From positions 1 to 22,854 of the forward strand of contig CAILUB010000046.1 of NCBI GenBank assembly GCA_903837305.1: DNA of 22,854 nucleotides, in the 5' to 3' direction. Below, one piece after another: positions 6,398-14,558 of this stretch; within the stretch, counting starts at the first letter, position 1; each line of letters begins with the position of its first letter. The notes under the pieces are model-generated. The model worked only from the letters and a program-made list of their open reading frames with translations, was not told the origin of the DNA and did no database searches. Source of the stretch: an uncultured Cytophagaceae bacterium. Its GTDB lineage: Bacteria > Bacteroidota > Bacteroidia > Cytophagales > Spirosomataceae. The position numbers and the translations under genes are program-made.

Positions 6398-7634
6398 TCC
6401 CCTCAAAAGCTCCCTCAATCAACACTGAGCTACTGTCAAAAAAGATCTTCTGAAAACGGACGCGGCCATTCTTAGCTAAAGTAATTGAACTGGGAAGCTG
6501 AGATAAAATCTGAGACGGTTTAAATCGAAAAGCTAACGCTTGTACCTGTAATTTACGTTGAATCTTACGCTTAAAAAGGGAAGCAGGATAGGATAAGCCC
6601 TGAAGACGTGTATCTTTTAATTGAATCCCCATCGTATTATCCGGATAGATTACAAAATCAAAATCTACCTCTAACTTAGAGGACTTGCCTTTAAATTGAA
6701 CTAATTGAAATCCTAAACCGTCTTTTTGAAAAATAAAGGACCCTACACCTTTAAAAGCAGGATTAGCTAATTTGATTTGCTCAATCAATTCAGGTCCAGT
6801 CATTTGAACTTGAAAAGGAAGTATAGGTTTAGGAACGCCTGGTAAATCTTTTACAGGAATGAAAGCAGGTTTCAGATTATTTTGGCCTGAAATAACTTTA
6901 AATCCTCCTAAATATCTCAACTGCCCCTTAATACCAGTTTGCTCAAAAGATAAATCACGCAAATCCAAAGCGGAGCTAACGGCCGGTTCAAACCGATATC
7001 CAGCTGGCGAATCCGTAATAAAGGATTGTAATGAAAAAGGTTTCGTAACTATATTTTTAATCGAAGCGTTCAATTGTTCCTGCATTTGAGCTAAAATCAA
7101 TGCTTTCTTTTGATTCAATACCTGATCTACTAAACCAGATACGTTCACCGGAAATCCCATCACCTTAACTGAAGGTTTTTGAATCCATTCATAGCCATAA
7201 GCTACTTCCTTCACCTGCAAAGAACTTAAATTTGCTAAATTCCACTTCAGCTGAACTTTCATCGCTAAATCACCTGTGACTAAGCCCGCAGATATACCCG
7301 CTAACTCTGGTTTCGCAGACATTCGAACGGGTAAGGATAGGTTAATATGGTCCTTTTGAAGAGCTTGTAATTGAATAGGTGCTAATAACCGCACATCTAA
7401 AGGAAAATCAATGGCTGAAGAAGCAGCCGAATTTTGATAAAGTACAGAACCTGCTTTCAATTGACTAAACGCCAATAAACTATCATAAGAAAGGGAAAAA
7501 TCAATCGTTGTTAAACCTGGTTTAATAGCAGGAAACCGATCGACATAGACTGACTTTTCAGTAATCTGTGTAGGAAGAACCTTCTTAACACAAGAGCTTA
7601 AGAATACCAGAAGAAAAAATAGATAAATCCTCAT
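6378..7634 (-). CDS. DUF4403-family lipoprotein
   Basis: 418 residues. The N-terminus is a lipoprotein signal: a hydrophobic stretch (2-13) followed by the lipobox LSSC with Cys15, so the mature protein should be lipid-anchored in the envelope. The rest is rich in beta-type sequence with long alternating hydrophobic stretches and resembles DUF4403, an envelope family common in Bacteroidota whose function is not established. TSVYVDRFPAIKPGLTTIDF-like and QPAFKGVGSF-like segments are not motifs I can tie to a reaction. The start codon follows immediately on the T-run of the terminator downstream of fabG, leaving almost no leader. Expression would need read-through or a promoter inside the hairpin (TAAGATTG at 7656-7649 is one mismatch from the -7 consensus). 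The family call is from memory of its sequence style, so moderately sure. Confidence 0.7.
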   Translation of the reverse strand: MRIYLFFLLVFLSSCVKKVLPTQITEKSVYVDRFPAIKPGLTTIDFSLSYDSLLAFSQLKAGSVLYQNSAASSAIDFPLDVRLLAPIQLQALQKDHINLSLPVRMSAKPELAGISAGLVTGDLAMKVQLKWNLANLSSLQVKEVAYGYEWIQKPSVKVMGFPVNVSGLVDQVLNQKKALILAQMQEQLNASIKNIVTKPFSLQSFITDSPAGYRFEPAVSSALDLRDLSFEQTGIKGQLRYLGGFKVISGQNNLKPAFIPVKDLPGVPKPILPFQVQMTGPELIEQIKLANPAFKGVGSFIFQKDGLGFQLVQFKGKSSKLEVDFDFVIYPDNTMGIQLKDTRLQGLSYPASLFKRKIQRKLQVQALAFRFKPSQILSQLPSSITLAKNGRVRFQKIFFDSSSVLIEGAFEGNWSLAK

Positions 7635-7672
7635 AAAAAAAGAGACCTCAATCTTAAACGAAAAGACTGAGG
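7635..7672 (-). terminator. Intrinsic terminator downstream of fabG
   Basis: On the minus strand CCTCAGTCTT (7672-7663) pairs with AAGATTGAGG (7655-7646) in a 10-bp stem with one G-U pair and a 7-base loop. TCTC and seven T (7641-7635) follow. This is a convincing rho-independent terminator for the clpC-fabG transcript. Its T-run ends directly at the ATG of the DUF4403 gene. Confidence 0.85.
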
Positions 7673-7695
7673 CCTAATTATGTTTAAACTATAAA

Positions 7696-8442
7696 TTAGG
7701 TTAATAAACCTCCATTTACTGAAATAACTTGTCCTGTAACGTAAGATGACATTTCCGAACCTAAGAATAAACAAACATCAGCTACTTCCGACGCCTGCCC
7801 TCCCCTTTTCATAGGGATTGCTTTTGTCCACTCTTCAATCGCCGCCTCATTTAATTCCTCCGTCATCTCTGTCTCAATAAATCCAGGAGCAATTGCATTG
7901 CAACGAATATTACGAGAACCTAATTCAAGGGCCACAGACTTCGTAAATCCAATGATTCCCGCTTTTGAAGCTGCGTAATTTGATTGACCCGCATTACCTT
8001 TGATCCCAACAATCGAAGTCATATTGATAATAGAACCCGATCTAGCTTTCATCATCGGCTTAGTCACCGCTTTTGTCAAATTAAAAATCGACTTTAAGTT
8101 AACACGGATTACCTCATCCCATTGCTCCTCTGACATACGCATTAATAATCCATCACGCGTAATTCCTGCATTATTAATTAATATGTCAATCGTTCCAAAG
8201 TCAGCTAATACATCTTCTACTAATTTTTCAGATTCAGTGTAAGAAGACGCATCTGAACGATATCCCTTGGCTGTAATGCCAAAAGCAGCCAATTCTTGTT
8301 CTAATGCTTGCCCCTTCTCTACGGAAGATAAATAAGTGAATGCAACGTTAGCACCAGCTTTGGCAAAGGTTGTCGCAATAGCCCGACCGATACCACGAGA
8401 GGCACCTGTCACTAAAACGACCTTGTTTTGTACTAAAGACAT
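7696..8442 (-). CDS. fabG: 3-oxoacyl-[acyl-carrier-protein] reductase FabG
   Basis: 248 residues, the classic short-chain dehydrogenase/reductase length. It reduces 3-oxoacyl-ACP to 3-hydroxyacyl-ACP with NADPH in the fatty-acid elongation cycle. Visible features are the Rossmann cofactor motif TGASRGIG (12-19), NNAG (90-93) and the catalytic set Asn115, Ser143, Tyr156 and Lys160 (YAASK). The C-terminal PGFIETEMT and VTGQVISVNGG segments are typical of FabG. It follows clpC by one base (TAA-T-ATG) and is closed by a terminator. Some SDR paralogues act outside fatty-acid synthesis, so the exact substrate is inferred from close resemblance to canonical FabG. Confidence 0.93.
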   Translation of the reverse strand: MSLVQNKVVLVTGASRGIGRAIATTFAKAGANVAFTYLSSVEKGQALEQELAAFGITAKGYRSDASSYTESEKLVEDVLADFGTIDILINNAGITRDGLLMRMSEEQWDEVIRVNLKSIFNLTKAVTKPMMKARSGSIINMTSIVGIKGNAGQSNYAASKAGIIGFTKSVALELGSRNIRCNAIAPGFIETEMTEELNEAAIEEWTKAIPMKRGGQASEVADVCLFLGSEMSSYVTGQVISVNGGLLT

Positions 8443-8443
8443 A

Positions 8444-11017
8444 TTATTTCTTTTGTTTGGTTAATTCTTTCCTTGTTTTTCTGACCAAAGTCAAGGCTTC
8501 AGCACCTTCTTCAAAATCAGCCAAAATATATTCTCCTTCTGCTAAAGCTCCTTTTAAAATCTCCTCTGCTAAAGCATCTTCTAAGTATTTCTGAATCGCG
8601 CGATTTAATGGTCTTGCACCATATTGTGGATCATAGCCTTTATCAGCCATAAAATCTTTCGCCTTCTCCGTTAATTCCACCTCGAATCCTAAATTAGCCA
8701 AACGATTTTTTAACTTCGTTAGCATCAAATCAATGATCTGATGAATGGCAGGACGTTCTAACGAGTTAAACACGATGATATCATCTAAACGATTGATAAA
8801 CTCAGGAGCAAAAGCTTTCTTAAGCGCATTTTGAATGGTCGTCTTAGCATACTCATCCAAATTATCTACCTTAGATTTTGTAGAGAAACCGATTCCTGAC
8901 CCGAAGTCTTTCAAATCACGCGCGCCTATATTCGACGTCATGATGATAATCGTATTTCTAAAATCAACGCGACGACCCAAGCCATCTGTCAAGATACCAT
9001 CATCTAATACTTGTAATAATAAATTAAACACATCCGGATGCGCCTTTTCAATTTCATCTAATAGAACAACAGCGTAAGGCTTACGGCGAATTTTTTCCGT
9101 CAACTGACCCCCTTCTTCATATCCAACGTAGCCCGGAGGCGCTCCAACTAAACGAGATACACTGAATTTCTCCATGTATTCACTCATATCAATACGCACT
9201 AAAGCATCCTCTTTATCAAATAAATAAGTAGCTAATACCTTAGCCATCTCCGTCTTTCCTACCCCTGTAGGGCCTAAGAAAATAAATGAACCAATCGGTT
9301 TCTTCGGATCTTTTAAGCCTACACGCGTACGCTGAATGGCTTTAACTAATTTCTTAATCGCATCTGGCTGACCAATCACTTGCTTCGAAAGTTGCTCATC
9401 CATCTGTAATAATTTCTCTCCCTCTTTCGCCGCTACCCGATTAACCGGAATACCAGTCATCTGAGCGATTACTTCCGCCACATGTTCTTCCGTAACCGTA
9501 AATTTCTGTTTCTTCGAATCCTCTTCCCAAGCTGCCTTAGACTGCTCTAATTGATCAATTAATTTCTTTTCTCTATCACGTAATTGAGCAGCTTCCTCGT
9601 ATTTCTGAGACTTCACCACTTGGTTCTTCTCTTTTTTCACAATTTCGATTTGGCCCTCTAATGCTACAATATCTTCAGGAACATTAATATTTGAAATATG
9701 CACACGAGCTCCTACTTCATCTAAAACGTCGATTGCCTTATCAGGTAAAAAACGATCAGATATATAACGATCTGATAATTTAACCGCAGAAATAATAGAC
9801 TCCTCCGTATAAATAACATGGTGGTGATCCTCGTATTTATCTTTGATATTGTGTAAAATTTCAATTGTCTCTTCTACAGTCGTGGCATCCACCATTACCG
9901 TTTGGAAACGACGAGCTAAAGCGCCATCCTTTTCAATGTACTGACGGTATTCATCTAGCGTAGTTGCTCCAATAACTTGTATATCTCCGCGCGATAAGGC
10001 AGGCTTGAACATATTTGAAGCATCCAGTGAACCTGATGCACCACCTGCTCCCACAATTGTATGCAATTCATCAATAAATAAGATCACATCAGTAGACTTC
10101 TCTAATTCATTCATCACCGCTTTCATACGCTCCTCGAACTGACCACGGTATTTCGTGCCAGCTACTAAAGATGCAATATCAAGTGTAACAACTCGCTTGC
10201 CAAAAAGCACACGAGAGACTTTCTTCTGCACAATACGCAAGGCTAGGCCCTCCGCTATAGCCGTTTTACCCACTCCGGGCTCTCCAATTAAAATAGGATT
10301 ATTTTTCTTGCGACGAGACAAAATCTGTGCCACACGTTCAATCTCTTTCTCGCGACCTACAATAGGATCTAGCTTCCCATTCTCCGCAATCTTAGTTAGA
10401 TCACGACCGAAATTGTCTAAGACAGGTGTCTTACTCTTCTCACCAGTTTTTGACCCGGTTGTACTACCAGCACCTGCTCCACCTGTCGATCCAGAACCAG
10501 CACTATATAAACGAGAATCATCGTCATTATCATCTGTATCTGAACTAGCCTTCGGATTAGCGCCTTGGCCATTACCTGATTGGAATTCCACCATCTCTTT
10601 AATCAGATCGTAGTAAACCTGGTATTTTTCCAAAATCTGTGTTGCCACATTATCTTCGTCACGCAAAACAGCCATCAATAAATGGTCAGTTTCTACGACG
10701 TTTGTTTTAAAGTATTTAGCTTCTAAATAAGTCAAACGCAATACTTTCTCTGCTTGCTTTGTTAAAGGAATATTCAACATATTTTCGCGATCAAAAGTAG
10801 AACGCGTGGTGGAAGCGGTGGAATGCTCAATACTTTGGCGTAATGAATCCAAAGAAACACCTGAACGCAATAATAAATCAATCCCTGGGCCCTGTCCATC
10901 CCGAATCATCCCTAACATCAAATGTTCGGTACCGATATAATCGTGACCCAAACGCAATGCCTCTTCTCGTGCTAACGAGATGACTTCCTTCACTTTATTC
11001 GAAAATTTAGCCTCCAT
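8444..11017 (-). CDS. clpC: ATP-dependent Clp protease ATP-binding subunit ClpC
   Basis: 857 residues, a HSP100/AAA+ unfoldase that feeds proteins to ClpP in the cytoplasm. Order of domains: N-terminal Clp_N double repeat (about 1-145); a Ser/Gly/Thr/Asp-rich linker (about 148-198); first AAA+ module with Walker A GEPGVGKT (245-252) and Walker B VILFIDE (311-317); a short middle domain with a UVR-type motif (about 465-490, KYEEAAQLRDREKK); second AAA+ module with GPTGVGKT (582-589) and VVLLDE (650-655); then the D2 small domain. IGF at about 709-711 sits where ClpP-docking loops occur. The short UVR-bearing middle region distinguishes it from ClpB, which has a long coiled coil. It leads fabG by one base. 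No CtsR/McsB partners are in the window, so regulation differs from the Bacillus pattern or lies elsewhere. Confidence 0.95.
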   Translation of the reverse strand: MEAKFSNKVKEVISLAREEALRLGHDYIGTEHLMLGMIRDGQGPGIDLLLRSGVSLDSLRQSIEHSTASTTRSTFDRENMLNIPLTKQAEKVLRLTYLEAKYFKTNVVETDHLLMAVLRDEDNVATQILEKYQVYYDLIKEMVEFQSGNGQGANPKASSDTDDNDDDSRLYSAGSGSTGGAGAGSTTGSKTGEKSKTPVLDNFGRDLTKIAENGKLDPIVGREKEIERVAQILSRRKKNNPILIGEPGVGKTAIAEGLALRIVQKKVSRVLFGKRVVTLDIASLVAGTKYRGQFEERMKAVMNELEKSTDVILFIDELHTIVGAGGASGSLDASNMFKPALSRGDIQVIGATTLDEYRQYIEKDGALARRFQTVMVDATTVEETIEILHNIKDKYEDHHHVIYTEESIISAVKLSDRYISDRFLPDKAIDVLDEVGARVHISNINVPEDIVALEGQIEIVKKEKNQVVKSQKYEEAAQLRDREKKLIDQLEQSKAAWEEDSKKQKFTVTEEHVAEVIAQMTGIPVNRVAAKEGEKLLQMDEQLSKQVIGQPDAIKKLVKAIQRTRVGLKDPKKPIGSFIFLGPTGVGKTEMAKVLATYLFDKEDALVRIDMSEYMEKFSVSRLVGAPPGYVGYEEGGQLTEKIRRKPYAVVLLDEIEKAHPDVFNLLLQVLDDGILTDGLGRRVDFRNTIIIMTSNIGARDLKDFGSGIGFSTKSKVDNLDEYAKTTIQNALKKAFAPEFINRLDDIIVFNSLERPAIHQIIDLMLTKLKNRLANLGFEVELTEKAKDFMADKGYDPQYGARPLNRAIQKYLEDALAEEILKGALAEGEYILADFEEGAEALTLVRKTRKELTKQKK

Positions 11018-11082
11018 ATCGTTCTATTTATTTCGTTCAATTTAATTGCATCAACCACGTATGCCCCTAAATTGTTCCCTTT

Positions 11083-11679
11083 TTATATTAAAAAAGTCAA
11101 AGACTCTTTCCCGTGATTCATCAATAAATCCAAAATCGACAAATTAGGAACAAATTCCGTTCCAAAACATTGGCGATAAGATCTATTTTGATAGAATGAA
11201 CGCGTTGTCCAGTCTTTCTTCGCACTTATTTGATCGTACTCACTTGTTTCTGTTGTAAGACCGAACTCCTGTGTCTTCTCATAAACGAGAGGCACATCTA
11301 AAATACGGTAAACAAAACTCAAAAGATCAATATTTAAATCTACTAAAAAAAACCTTTTTTTTGCAAAAATTTGATCTAAATATGGCTCAAAATATTCATA
11401 ATATGGTGCATTCCCGTAGGCAGCCTGAAAAGCACCTTGATGTTGCTTGACCCAATTTTGGGAATAATCAATCTTGGTGTCTTTTGTTTTTGTCTTCTGA
11501 CCAGAAGTATGAATAACAGGAACGGTTAAACGTTCTACTCCATTTGCCCCTAAAATGAGACATCGATTCCGATAAGTTTGCTTCGGAAAATTTTCCTCTA
11601 CCTCAAAAAGTAAGGCAGGATGCTGAAGCAACACTGTCATGTATTCTAAACTAGGCAAATAATGCGTCTCAATGTGCAT
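11083..11679 (-). CDS. WbqC-family protein
   Basis: The start at 11679 (ATG, MHIETHYLPS) gives 198 residues; an upstream in-frame TTG at 11685 is a less likely start. The order HYLPSLEYM, then YRNRCLILGANGVERLTVPV, then DYSQNWVKQHQGAFQAAYGNAPYYEYF and FLVDLNIDLLSF fits the WbqC-like family. The family was first noted near O-antigen clusters, and its biochemical role is not established. No signal peptide is seen, so it is probably cytoplasmic. It is transcribed away from the acyltransferase across a very short gap; TATCTTTG at 11724-11717 is a perfect -7 element giving a leader of about 30 bases. About 65 bp separate it from clpC, where I see no hairpin or clear promoter. Confidence 0.8.
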   Translation of the reverse strand: MHIETHYLPSLEYMTVLLQHPALLFEVEENFPKQTYRNRCLILGANGVERLTVPVIHTSGQKTKTKDTKIDYSQNWVKQHQGAFQAAYGNAPYYEYFEPYLDQIFAKKRFFLVDLNIDLLSFVYRILDVPLVYEKTQEFGLTTETSEYDQISAKKDWTTRSFYQNRSYRQCFGTEFVPNLSILDLLMNHGKESLTFLI

Positions 11680-11716
11680 TCCCAAAAATAAATCGGATAT
11701 TTGTAAAACGAAAGAA

Positions 11717-11724
11717 CAAAGATA
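11717..11724 (-). promoter_or_regulatory. Promoter -7 element of the WbqC-family gene
   Basis: TATCTTTG on the minus strand matches TAnnTTTG perfectly and predicts a start near 11711. No TTTG is visible 19-21 bases upstream; that position lies within the first codons of the divergent acyltransferase gene. Confidence 0.5.
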
Positions 11725-11730
11725 ATAAGA

Positions 11731-12615
11731 ATGAAAGTGTCTCCCCTATTTCTGTACAAACTTATTGGAAGATTACCCTTACCTATACTTTATGGTTTTG
11801 CCACTTTCTGTGCTAATTTATTCTATTTTCTTATTCCGTATAGGAAAAAAGTTATCCAACACAACTTAAAAAATTCATTTCCTAATGCCTCGCAAAAAGA
11901 GTTAAACAATTTACTCTATCGTTTTTATGGCTATTTAACAGATCAGATAGTAGAGTTTTTTAAAGGTGCTTCGATAACTAAAGATGAAATTTTAGATCGG
12001 TACGAAATCAAAAATGAAGAAGTAGTAACCGATTTTATCAAGAAAGGAATACCTGTCTTATTAGTGGCTGGACACCAAGGGAATTGGGAATGGGCAATTC
12101 ATCGATTAGGCCTTAGTAAAAACCCACACGATATCATTTACCAAAAATTGAACAATCCCACCTTTAATGAATTCACAAAACTGGTACGCTCCAGATTTGG
12201 ACATATAGTTTTATTAGAAAAAAGAGAATCTATCTTATCAACCAGGGAACGAAAAGATATCCCTCGCGTTATTTGTCTCGCTGCTGATCAAGCACCTCAA
12301 AAACCAGAAAGTGCCTATTGGACAACATTTTTACATCAAGACACTGCCTTCTTTACTGGTATGGAACGTTTCGCACGAGAATACAACTATCCTGTAGTTT
12401 TTGCAGAAGCTATTCGCACTAAAAGAGGAAAGTACACATTAACGTATGAATTAATTGCCAATGCACCATTTGAAGAGTTAGCTCCAGGGGAAATTATCGA
12501 ACGTTTTGCCCGAAGATTAGAGAAATCAATAAATGAGTATCCGGAACAGTATTTATGGTCACATAGACGTTGGAAGCATACAAAGCCTGATAAATTAAGC
12601 ACTAAATGGGCTTAA
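11731..12615 (+). CDS. LpxL/HtrB-type lysophospholipid (lipid A) acyltransferase
   Basis: 294 residues, close to the usual length of the lipid A late acyltransferase family. GHQGNWEW (114-121) carries the catalytic H-x4-E pair His115/Glu120. A membrane-associating N-terminal segment (about 15-38), LAADQAPQ (183-190) and FFTGMERFA (207-215) are further family blocks. It would transfer a secondary acyl chain from acyl-ACP onto lipid A at the inner membrane, though some Bacteroidota members acylate other lipids such as aminolipids. Its stop codon TAA shares the palindrome TTAA (12612-12615) with the stop of the convergent YciO gene. It diverges from the WbqC-family gene with about 50 bp between starts. 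Confidence 0.87.
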   Translation: MKVSPLFLYKLIGRLPLPILYGFATFCANLFYFLIPYRKKVIQHNLKNSFPNASQKELNNLLYRFYGYLTDQIVEFFKGASITKDEILDRYEIKNEEVVTDFIKKGIPVLLVAGHQGNWEWAIHRLGLSKNPHDIIYQKLNNPTFNEFTKLVRSRFGHIVLLEKRESILSTRERKDIPRVICLAADQAPQKPESAYWTTFLHQDTAFFTGMERFAREYNYPVVFAEAIRTKRGKYTLTYELIANAPFEELAPGEIIERFARRLEKSINEYPEQYLWSHRRWKHTKPDKLSTKWA

Positions 12616-13235
12616 TTAAATTCAGCGCAATCACCCGCACCCTCGCGGAGAACATTAAATGAATCCTCTACTATTTCCACCACACTAGAGGGTACATAAG
12701 CTCCGAATCCCCCATCAAGTACCAAGTCAACAGCATGACCCCATCGATCCATAATCAAACTAGGATCAGTATATTCTTCTACTTCTAAATCATCGTGAGG
12801 CAAGGAGGTGGTCAATAAAGGAGATCCCAATAACTCCACGATCGATAAAATAGGATCATAATCTGGTATTCTAATACCTACTGTTTTCTTTCCTTGTACT
12901 AAAATGGATGGAACCTTGGAACTTGCAGGCAATACAAATGTGTATGCACCTGGAAGGTATTTTTTTAGTGTCTTGAAGGCGAAATCAGATACTTTGGCAT
13001 AATTCGCAATTGAACTTAAATTCGAGCAAATAAACGAAAAGCGATTTTTGGAAGCTTGAATGCCCTTAATTTCACATATGCGGTTAACTGCCTTAGTAGA
13101 ATTAATATGACATCCTAAGGCATACATAGTATCGGTCTTATAGATAATAACCGCATCTTTATTCAATGCGTTTACGATCAAATCCAACATAGCCTGACTA
13201 TTATTTTTGTCGTAAAGTCGGATAAGCTCTGCCAT
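12612..13235 (-). CDS. YciO-type protein of the Sua5/YciO/YrdC family
   Basis: 207 residues. The fold belongs to the family containing the TsaC/Sua5 threonylcarbamoyl-AMP synthases that start t6A37 tRNA modification. Details match the YciO branch: TDTMYALGC (34-42), RICEIKGIQ, FSFICSNLSSI, LPGAYTFVLPAS, KKTVGIRIPDY, and the C-terminal GGFGAYVPSSVVEI and LREGAGDC blocks, all closely parallel to E. coli YciO as I remember it. YciO has no firmly settled cellular role and is generally considered a poor substitute for TsaC. It is the last gene of the five-gene operon, one base after the BrkB-family gene (TAA-T-ATG), and overlaps the convergent acyltransferase by four bases. Automated annotation may call it TsaC; I would keep it as YciO-like. 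Confidence 0.85.
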   Translation of the reverse strand: MAELIRLYDKNNSQAMLDLIVNALNKDAVIIYKTDTMYALGCHINSTKAVNRICEIKGIQASKNRFSFICSNLSSIANYAKVSDFAFKTLKKYLPGAYTFVLPASSKVPSILVQGKKTVGIRIPDYDPILSIVELLGSPLLTTSLPHDDLEVEEYTDPSLIMDRWGHAVDLVLDGGFGAYVPSSVVEIVEDSFNVLREGAGDCAEFN

Positions 13236-13236
13236 A

Positions 13237-14154
13237 TTATTCGAAAAAATAATCTGTTTCTGATTCCTCTTGTTCCTCTTTCACTTGATCAATGCTAGCA
13301 TTAATTTCAAACCCCACGAGTAAAATTAAGGCAATAAAGTATAACCAGACCATCAAAGCAATCAATGATCCAATCGAACCGTATACCTTATTATAACTCG
13401 CAAAATTGACCAGATAATAGGAGAATAAATTTGTTACTAAAATGGTTAAAATTGAGGCTGTAATAGAGCCTGCATTAAAGAACTTCCAACGTTTAGTAAT
13501 CGCAGGAGCATAATAATAGATAATGGAAATGGTTAAAAAGAAGATAGCGAAAATGAGGAAATAGGTCAGAATATTCAACATATAGAAATTGAAATCATAA
13601 TCTATTAAGCCTTTCCCTTTTAAATAACCAATGACTAATTTTCCCACAATAAATACGGAGAATGCCGTAATCAAGACAAAAGTCAACAAGAAATTTAATG
13701 AAACTGCAATCACACGCTCCTTTAAAATTCCTCGATTCTCTTTCGTCTTATAGGTTAAATTAAATGAACGAATGAGTGCTTGAATTCCACTTGTTGAAGC
13801 ATATAAGGCAAATAAAAATCCAAAAGACAAAACTCCACCGGATTTTTTTCGAATCAAATCTAAGAGTAACTCGGTGAAATCTTTCTGTAGGTTTTTGGGG
13901 ATCGATGACTTTAAAAAATTCACCATTTTGATATCAAAGTTATCCACCGGAATGTAGGCTAGTAACGAGAATAGAAAGATAATAGTCGGGAAAACAGCCA
14001 AAGTGAAATTATAGGCAACTGCAGCTGCACGAACGTCTATATCAAAATGAAAAATCTTTTGATATAAAATCGTGAGAATACGTGCTAAAACATAATGTTC
14101 CTCACAATCCTTCCAAAACAGCCTAATCTCCCGCAAAACCCTATTAATCATCAT
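13237..14154 (-). CDS. YihY/BrkB-family inner-membrane protein
   Basis: 305 residues with about six membrane segments and cytoplasmic ends. The RAAAVAYNFTLAVFPTIIFLFSL stretch in the first helices, and the IMVWLYFIALILLVGFEINA-like last helix (here beginning LIALMVWLYF), mark the YihY/BrkB family. These proteins were once misnamed RNase BN; their physiological role is not settled. The C-terminus is acidic (EEQEESETD). The start overlaps the thioesterase gene by 11 bp. Two ATG codons are adjacent (14154 and 14151), so the start may be either. It precedes the YciO-type gene by one base. Confidence 0.88.
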   Translation of the reverse strand: MMINRVLREIRLFWKDCEEHYVLARILTILYQKIFHFDIDVRAAAVAYNFTLAVFPTIIFLFSLLAYIPVDNFDIKMVNFLKSSIPKNLQKDFTELLLDLIRKKSGGVLSFGFLFALYASTSGIQALIRSFNLTYKTKENRGILKERVIAVSLNFLLTFVLITAFSVFIVGKLVIGYLKGKGLIDYDFNFYMLNILTYFLIFAIFFLTISIIYYYAPAITKRWKFFNAGSITASILTILVTNLFSYYLVNFASYNKVYGSIGSLIALMVWLYFIALILLVGFEINASIDQVKEEQEESETDYFFE

Positions 14155-14557
14155 TTCTATGTTTCAAAATAGCTGAAATCAACCATTCAGGTGCCTTAAC
14201 TATTTTTTTTGAGACTAAATCCATAAAGACTAAAGTCGTCTTACCTTCGTGTAATAAAACATTACTTTGGTTATATATTTTATATTCAAATTCGATACGA
14301 GCAGAAGGCATCTGGAGTAATGTACATTTAATCTGCAATAAATCGTCGTATAAAGCTGGTGCATGGTACTTCGAGTAATTTTCATAGACCGGCAAACCTA
14401 TTCCAGCGTCTTCCAAGACCTTATAACTAACCCCGATACTACGCAAGGTTTCTACACGAGCAATCTCATAAAAGCGAGCATAATTGCCATAATACACATA
14501 CCCCATTTGGTCAGTATCTGCATAGCAAACGCGGTAAGAAACCTGGTGAGTGAGCAT
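14144..14557 (-). CDS. Acyl-CoA thioesterase, YbgC/4HBT hotdog family
   Basis: 137 residues, a single hotdog fold. The N-terminal ADTDQMGYVYYGNYARFYE block is the signature of the 4-hydroxybenzoyl-CoA thioesterase/YbgC group, with Asp16 as the likely catalytic residue. It hydrolyses an acyl-CoA or acyl-ACP in the cytoplasm; the chain length is not predictable here. It follows mltG with a single spacer base (TAA-T-ATG) and overlaps the BrkB-family gene by 11 bp, so it is embedded in a translationally coupled run. In proteobacteria YbgC sits with the Tol-Pal genes; there is no such context here. Confidence 0.88.
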   Translation of the reverse strand: MLTHQVSYRVCYADTDQMGYVYYGNYARFYEIARVETLRSIGVSYKVLEDAGIGLPVYENYSKYHAPALYDDLLQIKCTLLQMPSARIEFEYKIYNQSNVLLHEGKTTLVFMDLVSKKIVKAPEWLISAILKHRNDD

Positions 14558-14558
14558 A

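Noticed and set aside
10155..10613. A 152-codon open frame antisense to clpC
   Set aside because: It lies fully within the coding strand of clpC over its conserved first AAA+ domain, and its translation shows no family resemblance; a shadow frame.
11680..11685. TTG start adding two residues to the WbqC-family protein
   Set aside because: The ATG at 11679 is six bases away and gives the typical N-terminus; all other starts in the window are ATG.
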